Made by a program: the position numbers and the translations under genes. Shown here in pieces: positions 1-10,285 of a DNA stretch of 64,000 bases. How positions within the stretch are numbered: position 1 is the first letter of the stretch; the number at the start of each line of letters is the position of its first letter. Source of the stretch: Botryotinia globosa (taxonomy: Eukaryota > Ascomycota > Leotiomycetes > Helotiales > Sclerotiniaceae); the NCBI GenBank assembly GCA_014898425.1, contig RCSZ01000016.1:558001-622000 (forward strand). Reading direction: 5' to 3'. Below the pieces are notes generated by a model, which made no database searches, was not told the DNA's origin, and saw nothing but the letters and a program-made list of their open reading frames with translations.

Positions 1-2544
1 CCTAGTCTGGCTGAGACATACATGATGGAAAGTTTATCTGGTTGTATGATGCAATGATCGCTGTGTTGATACTCGAGCATCTCTAGTTAGTAGCTTACGA
101 ACCCCTCCTCTACTCACTTGTCTCTTGTGCCGCATACTCACATCGCAGATTCCAATTTCGTGGAGGCTCAAATATACTAGATCTCGCTATGTATGCTGCG
201 TGTTATCTGCTTAGTCGATTCAAATCATAGATATACTCTACGCGCTCGCTCACTCGCATAACTTCTACTTTCGTTGCTGAGTGCACATATGTACAACCAA
301 TTATGAGGTGAAGCTTTGCAGTGCGAATTGTCATACAACATTATTTGCTCTTATGGTGTAGAGAGAAGCGTGAATATTGGACTCTAGAGTAAACACTAGA
401 TCTACGATATTCAGTTTGCAATATCCGTAGCATTTGATAGCAAATCGAGCCTTATTTTCTGTAGTGCGCTGCCCCTCCTTGTCCATTCCATCAATCCAAC
501 AACGTCTCAATCCAGTTATAGACGAGCGATACGTGGCAGGGAGGATGCACCCTTTGGTTTCTTACATGGATTTTTTTTTATCTGGAGTGTGCATTTCGTA
601 GATTGAGGAAGTAGTTAGGTTACGTCTGTAACATGTTGGCTAGCTACAGGAGACGTCGTGTATTCCTCCAAAGATCACGTTTCGGAATTGAGCCAGTGCT
701 TTGTTTATCCCTCGAGGCATATTCTGATAGAGGGGGGGGTGAACTGGGTATTCATGTCAGGCGTGTTTCCTGACAAGTTTGCGGATTTGCGGATTTCCCG
801 TAGAGTTTGTGTAGAGTAGGGGGTGTAGTGAGATTCTATCTGTATCTTCTTGGGGGAAGTAGAGGGAAGACAACCTTCCACTTTGTGATGATGAATCTTA
901 CCGCAATATCTTGTTCCTTGGTGGTCTTGCTTCAATAAGTGTAGATAACTATTGGAAGTAGCTAGCAAGTCGAGTGGCTTTCACCTCAATCCGTAAATGA
1001 AAAAAAAAACATCTTTATTTTCATTTCTCTAGCCTCTAACCATTCATTTCAAACTAGAGATTTGGATCAATGTATTCCTGACTGTCGGAACTTTAGAAGG
1101 CTACCATCTTTTCTCGTCTATCTCTTCAAATTTCAATATAAGTCACATCTCTCCAGTGAAAATGAACTGAACGTCCTCAACCCAGCTTTGTATATACTGA
1201 AATGCTGCATTGTCTACTCAGATTTACAATAATCAAATCTTTCCTGAAGAAAACAGTGACCAGATATCTGATTACTACTCATCAAATTTGGCTTCTTATA
1301 CGCTTTTGCTATATATGTCTGCTCAGTATATGTTATAAGCTCAGCATATATTGTCGACTCAATAAATATTATCAGCTCAATATATATCATTAGATCAATA
1401 TATATTTTTGACTCGGTATAAATTATCAGCTCAATATGTATTATTAACTCAGTATATATTGTTGGCTCAATATGTTGTTGACTTTGTGTATATTATTGAC
1501 TTAATACATATTGTCAAATTACATACAGTCTAGCCACTACATCATCACTGATATTGAGTGAGCTTAAAAGTAAAAAAGAACAAGGCAGTAGTCTCTAAGT
1601 ATTATGCATTAGCTATACATATTTTATATGGTACATAATGTATGGGTAAAGAAGTTCATTGGCGATCCGATGATAGCTCAATGTATCAAGACAGATTTCA
1701 AAGTCGATGTCTCTTTACTCCATTCCACTGAGATCGCTCACACTCCATCTTTCCATTTACATAACATCCCCGTTAAGCAAAAGCTTCACTGTCACTGGCA
1801 CTGCCGTTATCCAATTCCTTCATTTAGTCATCTGGTCTATCTTATGAAGAGATATCAGCAGATGCATTTACAAGTAGAGCGCGAGATTGTGCATTTTGAA
1901 AATAATAATCTATACTTTATCATCTGATATTCCCTGTGCCTACCTGCTCACTGCTTAATAGAATACCAAGCTGCTCCTCTCGTGATAGCATTCTATTCTG
2001 CGCACTCTCATGATCAAGACACGAGAGATATTTCAACTTCTTAAAACTCTCTATTAACTTATATAGCCTACATTCTCTAGCTTTCTATCAGTGATACGTA
2101 GCCATACAAATAAGGTACTAGCACCATCAAGTTATCATCAGCATCTAGTTGTTCTTGTCAAGTTACTTATATGAAAGGACGGTTCCACAAACGAGGTGTG
2201 AAGCACATTACTATTATAAGCGATGTGTATGGTATGAACGACCAAGTCAAGTTTCTTGCATAGTCGAAAGGATCGATATTGAAGTCAGAACAAAAATCAC
2301 AAAGATGTCATACAAGTGTGCAAGGAGAAACATTGTAGAATTTGCATTCATGGGAATAAAGGTAGAATAATTTGAAGTAAACCTCTCATATCCGCACAGA
2401 ACCTTATCATCAACTACCCCAATCATCCCAGAAAGGGGAGAGGTTATTCAATAATTCACTAAATCAATCTTATAATACAATCGTCCGACTTTAGACGAAC
2501 AATAATATCAATTTTCATCCCAGCACCATGTTGTAATTTGTCAC
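1..2544. other. Gene-free stretch at the left edge
   Basis: No open frame here has protein-like composition, a recognisable motif or a plausible exon chain on either strand. Frames of 60-100 codons exist near 705-968, 1628-1927 and 2149-2370, but they are compositionally random. The only structured sequence is the degenerate AT-rich repeat at 1318-1520. The stretch may hold the 3' flank of the aquaporin gene and distal regulatory DNA. Confidence 0.6.
1318..1520. repeat. Degenerate AT-rich minisatellite
   Basis: About ten imperfect copies of a roughly 18-22 bp unit of the form CTCAGTATATATTRTYRR follow one another. The recurring anchor is the phrase GCTCA/ACTCA followed by RTATAT. Copies differ mainly by transitions and small length changes. 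Confidence 0.6.
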
Positions 2545-3819
2545 TCAATCTGCATACATCTCCCCGAAGAACCCATCATCAGCCATCGGAGGAGCCTTCG
2601 GTTGAGTCTTCGCTGGCTCTTCTGCTGCCTTCTCTTCTACCACTGTCTCAGTCTTCTTCGCATCTGAATTTCCGCTCTTAGTGCTTTTTGTCGGAACCAA
2701 ACTTGAGGTTTTCCTCGCATCCGTCGTAGCAACCTGCAGCATACTTGCGGTCGATGACTGTCCTTGAGCCGCCACTTTGAAACACATACATTCGCAGGGA
2801 CCCGTATGTCCAGATGCTTTCTCTGAATCTTCAACAGGTTGAGCGTGAATTTCGCTCTCGGAAAGTTGTGCGGTTTCGTATTCGAGTGCTTTGATTAGTT
2901 TATAGATTATGCTTGCTAGGCCGGCGCCGGCAATAGGGCCGACCCAGTAGATCCAATGGTAGCTTGGGAAACTTAAGGTTATGACTGCGGGACCGAGGGA
3001 GCGAGCTGGGTTCATGGAGCCGCCGGTCCAAAAGACGCCTTGTTATGTTAGTCTAAGTCTGACAGACCTCCTCTGGATGATCTGAGCCTGCTCACCGGCT
3101 AGTTCCCCTATAAACACAGATAATCCAATACCCAGAGGTGCCAAAAATGTAGCCTCATGCTTTTCAGCTGCGAGCATGAGAACTGTAAAACAGAGCTGAC
3201 ATGTGAGTATCATCTCAAGAACAACTCCTTGTGCTGGACTCATGCCAGGCTTAAGTGTAGTTGCCGTGTGTAACCCTCCGTGATATAAACCATAAGCCAT
3301 TGCCGAAGCAGCAATTGCACCCAAGCACTGTGCTATACAAAGCAGGACACATCGAGTTAAATCAATCGCACCGACGAAGAACAATGCGATAGAGACCTTT
3401 CACAGTTAGTACAGACTCCAAAACTTAGACTTGGATTACTATCGCACTGCTGGATCAAACAGCCCTCCACTAATACGGAAAAAAGTCCACGCATTAACTA
3501 CCAGACTTATTCCAGCTCCAAATGCTATGAATAATATCTGAGTTGTACTGATCGATTTTGTCTCGTAATTAACTTTATCGCCTTTGTTATCATTTGCAGA
3601 CGCGAGAGCGACTTCGGCTGCGGAAAATGCGATGAATAGAAAAGCAGTTGTGCCAATAAGTTCGCCAATGACAGCAACAACATGACCTCGTACTTTTTGT
3701 GGAATGGAAGAAAAGAATTTCGTGAAGACTTTCTTGAGCGGATCGAGACGGGAGAGAGCGGTCTGGCCAGGACCCGAAATATTAAGTGTAGGTTGGCCAT
3801 TTAACGTCGTGACGGACAT
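2545..3819 (-). CDS. Aquaporin / MIP-family channel (3 exons)
   Basis: Exons on the minus strand are 3819-3448, 3396-3096 and 3038-2545, giving 388 residues. The intron ends fit (GTGCGA...ACTAACTGTGAAAG and GTGAGC...CTAACATAACAAG) and the phases match. Six hydrophobic segments span residues ~45-290. The second pore motif is canonical, NPA at 234-236 followed by Arg237. The first NPA position reads DPA (122-124) in the context [14 protein letters not shown] hydrophilic Lys/Glu/Ala/Pro-rich tail of about 140 residues follows the last membrane segment. MIP channels carry water or small neutral solutes through the plasma membrane or internal membranes. The NPA-to-DPA change and long cytosolic tail suggest a specialised fungal X-type aquaporin rather than a housekeeping water channel. 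Family assignment is firm; substrate is unknown. Confidence 0.9.
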
Positions 3820-4273
3820 TTCGATGGGCTGTAGCTTGGTGGATAAAGATGTCTTTCATAGGTCTGCGAGTTGTCGAATTCATACGTAGTTGAACTTGGA
3901 AAAGGTCAAGATACGAAAAATTCATGTCTTTCTTTTTTCTTGAGTAGATGGCCCTTTCCTGTTTTAATACGGAAACGCCAAGATTATAGCAGCGGGTGTA
4001 TATTTGCAAGGACTGAGAAAGGAAAGAACGAAGTTATGTAAAAGTTTAAAGGCAATTGTCTTTAGAAATAAGAAATCGATTTCTGTATAATTTCAAACTT
4101 TGACGTGCTTCGTATATAATAATTTTCACAAAGGAAAACCCCATGCACCGAGAAACACCACCATCATGAGATAGAGTTTGTAACTTCTACCGATTGAAGA
4201 AAGAGATAGGATCCAACTATACTGCCCTTACAACAGGTCCCATATAATCACTTGCCAGACCAACCCTCGAACC
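3820..4273. other. Intergenic: aquaporin promoter side
   Basis: This stretch of about 450 bp lies between the start of the aquaporin and the stop of the serine hydrolase, both on the minus strand. It must hold the aquaporin promoter and leader. No further gene or repeat is seen. Confidence 0.6.
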
Positions 4274-5791
4274 TCACAACTTCTCCCGAGAAACACTCGC
4301 CTTCCTATGCATTTCGTCCTCAAAAGCAGTAATCAATCGATTTGTCTTTGGATCTCCAGGTGGAATTAGCTGCGAGCCCCATATGCCGCACACTCCATCT
4401 TTACGATTGATCCACCACTGAAGGTTTGGATATCCTCCCCAAGCGATAGAGCCTTTGCTTCTACCACCGATATCCTCCAGATTCATCATACCTCCAAGGC
4501 CCCAATCCGCTTTCAACCCCTTTGGAAATGCACCCAAGCATTCATTAAGTTCTGGGACAGAAAGGTTCTTCATCAAGCCTTTTCTTGAGGCTTCACTCAG
4601 CTGCGGCTTGAACATCTCATCCACAGTTTCCGATTTTAGTACTTTCCCATCATTGGCACAAATGCTTTGTAAACACTTGAAATAATCAACGGGACTTCCG
4701 AATGCCCCAGCGCCTCCTAGACAGTCTTTGGTAGCTGGATCAAATGGTACTTGACTGGTATATTTGGCTTTACTTGTGGGACTGTCCGTTGTTCCATACT
4801 GAGTGACGCCTCCTTCTCGTGTACTCATTTCGATCAATCTTGATAAGATCTCTGGGTGTTGAGTCGGGTGGAAGGTCATGCTGTCCATACCAAGAGGCCC
4901 CCATATGTTCTTTCTGAAGTATATTTCCAAGGACATATTGCCATTGACTCTTTCTACCATCTGGCCAGCCCAATCAATACCAACACCATAAGTCCATGAC
5001 TCACCAGGTGCAAAGAGAAGTGGGAATTTAAAGCGTTCTTTAACTAAAACTTCCCCATCTGATGGCATAGGCGAGCCTTTACTGATATATTCTGTGTACC
5101 GTGATAGCAAATGATCTTGAACGATTTAGTTATTTCCTCGAACGCCTATAAATTACATTACTTACCGAAAATATCGTATGAAAGTCCAGATGAATGTGTT
5201 AGGAGATGTCTTAGTATGATTAGTCTCATGATTTTCATTGGCTCAAGATATCGCGGGGACAACAAACCGAAGCGTTATAGTTTTATGATTATCTATTAAG
5301 ATTGGCTTCTGGCTTTCTTCATCAAAACCTGTCAAGATTTGTACCCCCTTGAACTCTGGTAAGATATCAGAGATATCGCCGTCGAGATCCAACAGTCCTC
5401 GCTCAACACATTGTAATGCCGCAATGGTTGTAAATAGTTTTGTGCAGGAAGCAATCCACATAACACTGTCCAATTTCATAGGCTCCGAGGGATCTTTAAG
5501 AGACCGAGATCCAAAGGCTTTGGCATAGTAGAATTTCCCTGTACATGTTAATCAATGTAAGATCCTGACGCGAAAAAAAAAACAAAAAGGTATCCAATGA
5601 GCTTTGAGAACCATGTTGAATATGTACTCGAAGGCTATAGTGCTCGTGTCCACACTAATGGACACCAGTCACCAACCAATTTGTTGAATCGAGGAAATTT
5701 GAATACCAGAGCTATCTCCCCCAACCAGCACTGCACCTGCAATGTCTCTGCTACTGCAAGCTTCTCTGACTATGTCCTCAAAGTTCGACAT
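4274..5791 (-). CDS. Beta-lactamase-fold serine hydrolase / LovD-like transesterase (4 exons)
   Basis: Exons on the minus strand are 5791-5707, 5538-5268, 5209-5166 and 5115-4274, giving 413 residues with all phases consistent. The SxxK nucleophile motif is S59-C-T-K62. The motif LRHLLTHSSGLSYD straddles the short third exon, and the catalytic Tyr is probably Y176 in SWTYGVGIDWAG. A late WGGYPNLQWW motif corresponds to the WGG..N segment of LovD-type enzymes. Length and spacing match the class C beta-lactamase/esterase EstB/LovD group (usually ~400 residues). Such enzymes hydrolyse or transfer acyl groups, and some lie in polyketide clusters. No biosynthetic neighbours are visible here, so a stand-alone esterase is as likely. 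No signal peptide is seen, so it is probably cytosolic. Confidence 0.88.
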
Positions 5792-6100
5792 CTTGTCGGC
5801 GAGCCTAATCCCAAGAAATACGGCCCAGGAGAATAGAAGGGCACGGAAACAAATACTGCAGACAAAGATCAGTAGATAGAACGAACGAAAAATTAGCTCA
5901 TCCAGGAAATAGAAAAAGAAAACCTGCGTCTAGGTATTCTATATATAACAATCTATCGATTGATCGGCACAATGTACCTCGGTGTGACTGCATTTCTCCA
6001 CAAGCAACCCCGCGTGGATACATTCAGGCCTCGGAACCAGACATGACTGATTCCGAAGCGGGTTACGCCCAAGATTTTAATTTGATTGAGATATAAATCG
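5792..6100. other. Intergenic: serine hydrolase upstream region
   Basis: This is the upstream region of the serine hydrolase and runs into the AT-rich element that begins near 6101. No gene is seen. Confidence 0.5.
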
Positions 6101-6548
6101 ATCACACTACTTTTGGGCCACCCCTATTTTGAGCCACCCTTTTATATCAAAAATCACTTTTTTGATTTATTAATATTTCTATCAATATAGAATATAATTT
6201 AATAAAAACTTATATTTATATGATTTAAATTATTTTCGATCTATATTAGAATTTTAAGAATTTTAAGAATTGAGATTTAGAATTTCAAAATATTCATTTT
6301 TGAATTTGGATAGAAATTATATATAAATTTAAAACTTTTATATAATCTTTAATAACTTTTTAATAATAATTATTAAAAGAAAACTATTTATCTTTTTAAT
6401 TTTTTTGAATCTAAGATTAGCACTATATAAAAATTCAATTTTTTTTTTTAAAAAAAATAAAAAAAATAAAAGAAATATATCTCACAAAGAAATTGCTACA
6501 TGTTGGATTGACTTATTAAGGAATTATATTAGGTTCAATCGTATTATA

Positions 6549-6645
6549 ATTCTGTCTGCCCCCTTCGTAGAAGGGGGCATTGCTAAGCTGTATACGCGTT
6601 CTACCCCACATACGCACTTCGTGTGTAAGTGGGGGAGAACGTGAC
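6549..6645. repeat. GC-rich double-hairpin module, copy 1
   Basis: Two adjacent hairpins interrupt AT-rich DNA. The first, 6557-6579, is a perfect 10-bp stem TGCCCCCTTC/GAAGGGGGCA with loop GTA. The second, 6597-6641, has 21-nt arms (beginning CGTTCTACCCCAC, ending GTGGGGGAGAACG) with about three mismatches and a CTTCG-type turn. The spacer CATTGCTAAGCTGTATAC is shared with copy 2. Function unknown. Confidence 0.8.
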
Positions 6646-6707
6646 ACGTTCTCAGTCACGTGTTCCAACACTACATTTTCAAAAATGATCTTTTAAATAT
6701 TTAGTTA

Positions 6708-7178
6708 TCCCCTAGACTGCGTAAAGAGGACACCTTGCTTATACAGGGATCATACTAACCAATCAAATCATCAGGATATTAAACATTCTCATTAATTTAA
6801 AGGTTTATTTTATAATAATTAATAAAATACTTTCTATTATTATATAAAAGAATATTATATTTCTTATATTTATATATACTTATATATCTAATTTTTTTTA
6901 ATTAAAAATTTCCTAATATTTCCCCTAAAATTACTCTTTTTGAATCCAAATATTGATCCTTATATACACAACAATCTTTTTTTCTCCAATATATATCAAT
7001 TGATAATTTATAGAACAATTAAAACCCTTAATTAAATCCTCTAAAACTTATTTTATATATTTATAAGAATATTTAAAACCAAATTCATTAATTAATCCCT
7101 AATATATCGAGTTATATTATTGATGGTTATATCTATATACGAACCACTTAAGGTGTCCTATGCCCGCAGTCTAGGGGA
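6708..7178. mobile_element. Nested TA-flanked MITE
   Basis: The termini are inverted repeats of about 28 bp: TCCCCTAGACTGCG...AGGACACCTT on the left and its complement ending ...CGCAGTCTAGGGGA on the right. A TA dinucleotide lies directly outside each end (6706-6707 and 7179-7180), as in Tc1/mariner-type insertion. The 471-bp element is AT-rich and non-coding, and sits inside the larger palindromic element, so it inserted later. Confidence 0.82.
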
Positions 7179-7463
7179 TATCTAAAAATAATATATTGTG
7201 CATTTGTACACGTATTATTAAATTTATAATTTATTTTTAATTTTCTTTTCTTAAAATTATTATTGATTTTATAAATTTCTAAATTTATATATAGTTTCTA
7301 TACAAATTAAAAATTGATATTTTGAAACTTCAAAAATCGATCCACAAAAATCTTAAAAATCTGAAATTTTTGCAATAGATTTGAAATAACTTGAATTATA
7401 TAAATATAAAATTTTAGTAAATTATATTCTATATTGATAGAGATATTATTGGAATACATGACT

Positions 7464-7560
7464 AGATCACGTTCTAACCCCACTTTCGCACGAAGTGCAT
7501 ATGTGGGGTAGAACGTGTATACAGCTTAGCAATGCCCCCTTCATACGAAGGGGGCAGACA
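7464..7560. repeat. GC-rich double-hairpin module, copy 2 (inverted)
   Basis: This is an inverted copy of the module at 6549-6645. The perfect 10-bp stem recurs at 7533-7556 but with loop ATAC instead of GTA, and the longer hairpin lies at 7470-7515. Stem sequence is kept while loops differ. Confidence 0.8.
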
Positions 7561-7652
7561 TTTAATTCAATACCATTTAAGTCAACCCAACAGATATTGA
7601 TAGGCCAAAAAAGTGATTTTTGATATGAAAGGGTGGCCCGAAAGTGGGGTAT

Positions 7653-8139
7653 CCGATTTATGGAGAGAGAGAGAGAAACCTCGATAGCACTTGCTAGAAA
7701 TATTCGCGGCAAACACTCAACTCGGATGATCTTGCAAGTCTTCGTGAATATTTTCTCAGAAACTAAATTGTCGGACGTGAACGCTCGCTACATTGGGCTG
7801 ATGGCATCGTAAAGAAACAGTCACTACACGAACCAAGCGGTCTTCTGTCCGATAAACCACTGGAATAATGCTATTCAATATGCTTGAAAGGAGTTGAGGA
7901 TAATGTTAACCGATATTCTACCTGGGTGTCGCTTTCCAAAAGCACTCCTGCTGGTATAAGTAATTCATGAGCCGTGCCATATTATACTCTAGAAATTTGT
8001 CATGTTTCCCGAAATCCTACCAAACGCCCTGCCAATGCTTGCCTGCTTTAAACTTTCAAACATCATAAAGACACTTAAATACAATATGTCAACCGTTACC
8101 ACCTATATTCCTTTTGGTCATTCCCGGTTCCATTCTCGT
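7653..8139. other. Intergenic: 3' flank of the mannosyltransferase
   Basis: Ordinary-composition DNA lies between the palindromic element and the stop codon of the GT15 gene. No gene, RNA or repeat is seen, apart from a short GA run at 7664-7676. Confidence 0.5.
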
Positions 8140-9513
8140 TCAGCCCATACCGACATATTTGAACCAGTTTGCCCTACAATCCTCCTTGTGTAGCCAAGCT
8201 TCTCCGTCTGTGAACCGTCCCGCCTGACAACCTTTGCATTTTGGCGAATTGGGGCAATTGAAGTAAGGGATATGCTGGTAACCGATATCACGGAACCTGT
8301 GGAAAAAGGTCAGTCATGGACACGAATTTCACGTAAAGGACTCGAAACTTACCAATGAATTTTGCTCGAATCCTCAAAAAGTGCCAAGGCAATACTATGA
8401 ACTGGCGCATCTCCCCATCGCTCATAGAAGAAACCTCCAGCACGATCCAAATGGTTGAAGTAATCCTCATATGCTTGACTGCGCCAGAAATCCATGTTGG
8501 CAATCTCGAAATTACTCCAGAAATGGCATGTAGAGTAGCCATTTGCGTTCCGATTATGTTCTGGTCTGCGCGCACTATCTGTAACCCAATTCATTGCATT
8601 ATTCTCGTGTATGTACTCTGGATGTGCGGCCAAGAATTTTGTGGTTTCGGGCCACAGGGATGGAATTGATTGAGGCGCATCGTAAAGATTGATGGTGAAG
8701 CCGTAAGTTTTGTTTTGATCTTGCATATACCTGAACACATCGTAGTCAACATCGCAGAAAAAATGGACCTTTGGCTCGACGCGCCAGTAAAACTGCATAT
8801 TTGCCATGGCTGGATGCTTGTAGAACAAACCACTATTCCATCGACACATCTGGTGGTAAGATGCCATGCTGGCATATTGAATGTCATTCTCCTTCAGTAT
8901 CTTTGCCGATTCTTCGAAAAGCTCTGGATTGATCCATGAGGGCATTTCCCAATGTTCTTTGGGGATCTCTTCTATTAGGATTGTTAGAGTTGACAGATGT
9001 CATCAGAGGCGGGGCTGCATACCATATCTGCATTCTGCCTTCGTTTCTGCAGAAGTTCGACGTTTAAACTCCTCTGAGAATGGTACGTCATTGAAAAATG
9101 TCCACGGGTAATTAAACTTGTGGTTCCATGTTCTTTCCAAATCTCGCATAGCCTGAACCATTCCATCAACCTCTTCGTTGCGAACCAAAGATAAAAGAGT
9201 AGCATTGATTCGACTCGTTCCCTCCGCGCCTAGTCCATAGCCCTGATCGGCTCTCCATAACACACCTTCTGGTTCTCCAGTAGCTATGAAAATTGTTAGC
9301 ATGAAATTCAGGGTAATTGGCATTGAAGCAGATTCGGCGCATACGATCTAGGTTAGGATCTCTTTCTATATTGGAAAGTGTATCTCCAGGCCCAAGTTCT
9401 GGTTTTGGTGGACCAAAAACTTGATATAAGAAAAACATCCATAATCCTATAGCTAATAAGCCTAGGACTCGAATTGGGCGTGCTACAGCCATATTGATGA
9501 TTTCTGGCTTCAA
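8140..9513 (-). CDS. GT15 alpha-1,2-mannosyltransferase (Kre2/Mnt1/Ktr family, 4 exons)
   Basis: Exons on the minus strand are 9513-9345, 9283-9023, 8971-8353 and 8296-8140, giving 401 residues. A short cytosolic tail and one hydrophobic segment (~residues 14-32) make it a type II Golgi membrane protein. The luminal part carries the family landmarks: TGEPEGVLWRADQ, WNHKFNYPW, the conserved YSTCHFWSNFEIANMDFWRS block, and FFYERWGDAPVHSIALALF with the expected catalytic Glu. The last exon ends with the Cys-rich tail NCPNSPKCKGCQAG. These enzymes extend O- and N-linked mannans using GDP-mannose. An alternative in-frame ATG at 9492 would shorten the tail by seven residues. It is divergent from the gamma-tubulin complex gene, with a MITE in the shared upstream region. 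Confidence 0.93.
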
Positions 9514-9656
9514 AAGATGTGTCGAAATTCTAAAGTCATTGAAGCTCTCCAGCGCCGCGTAAGTTCATGGAAAATAAAACCGACTATCTGAAGACCCTAA
9601 AAAAGGGGATGGGATTTGCCTTGTCATACCTGCAGGCTAACAATAATAAGGTACTA

Positions 9657-10022
9657 CAGAAAAACTTGGCTATACCGGACTGGGATATACCGGAATCTTG
9701 GATATACCGGAATAATTTCCTTATTTGAACACTTTTTATATGGTGATACCGGATTTTTTGGATATACCGGTATACCGGACACTTTTTTCATGAATCCGGT
9801 GTAAATTTTGGTGATAAATTTAGCTGAATAAGCTTGTTTTTTTGATTAATAAGCATAATTCGCTTTAGTCACATGATTTTTTCGAAAATATCGGGGTTTG
9901 GAACTGAAATCGGATATAAATTTTGGTTAGAAAGCTTGGGCCATTATTTTTTATACCGGAATCTTGGATATACCGGATTTGATTGGTCGAAAATCTCAGT
10001 CCGGTATAACCAAGTTCTTCTG
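9657..10022. mobile_element. ATACCGG-rich MITE with TA target duplication
   Basis: The ends are inverted repeats of about 26 bp: CAGAAAAACTTGGCTATACC on the left and the complement of GGTATAACCAAGTTCTTCTG on the right. TA flanks both ends (9655-9656, 10023-10024). The heptamer ATACCGG or its complement recurs about ten times inside in both orientations. The CAG start and TA site fit pogo/Fot1-type non-autonomous elements. It sits in the 772-bp promoter space between the GT15 gene and the gamma-tubulin complex gene. Confidence 0.85.
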
Positions 10023-10285
10023 TAGATAGATTCGAATAAGTAAGGTTTAGGTTGAGCGATAACAGCCTTGTATTCAAGGCTGAATGGTTATCGCGTCTTC
10101 CCTTTCAGAAGCGCGCTCGGAATAAATATACCAGCATTACCTATTTATATTGATTTTAACATTGATCAGGAGTGTATACACTCTACTACCCCTCACCCTG
10201 TCGAGTGAACTTCCGTTTGGTATATCGTTGATCAAAAGTTTGTAGGTTATATAATAGAGACAAGCTTGCTAACGAAACTAATACG

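Larger units (their letters stand above)
6101..7652. mobile_element. AT-rich palindromic (foldback/MITE-like) element
   Basis: The ends form a terminal inverted repeat of about 44 bp. The left arm at 6121-6164 (starting CCCCTATTTTGAGCCACCC and running into ATATCAAAAATCAC) matches the reverse complement of 7606-7649 with only a few mismatches. On the left the terminal GCCACCC phrase is duplicated in tandem (6108-6137). A TA dinucleotide lies next to both candidate ends, but the exact border is uncertain. The interior is extremely AT-rich, has no coding capacity, and has long arms that partly pair with each other. A second element (6708-7178) and two hairpin modules lie inside. It is probably a non-autonomous DNA transposon degraded by RIP. 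Confidence 0.75.

Noticed and set aside
705..968. 87-codon minus-strand ORF near the left edge
   Set aside because: Random composition, no motif, no neighbouring exon.
8349..8945. Several overlapping ORFs on both strands within the mannosyltransferase
   Set aside because: Only one frame carries the GT15 motifs; the others are shadows.
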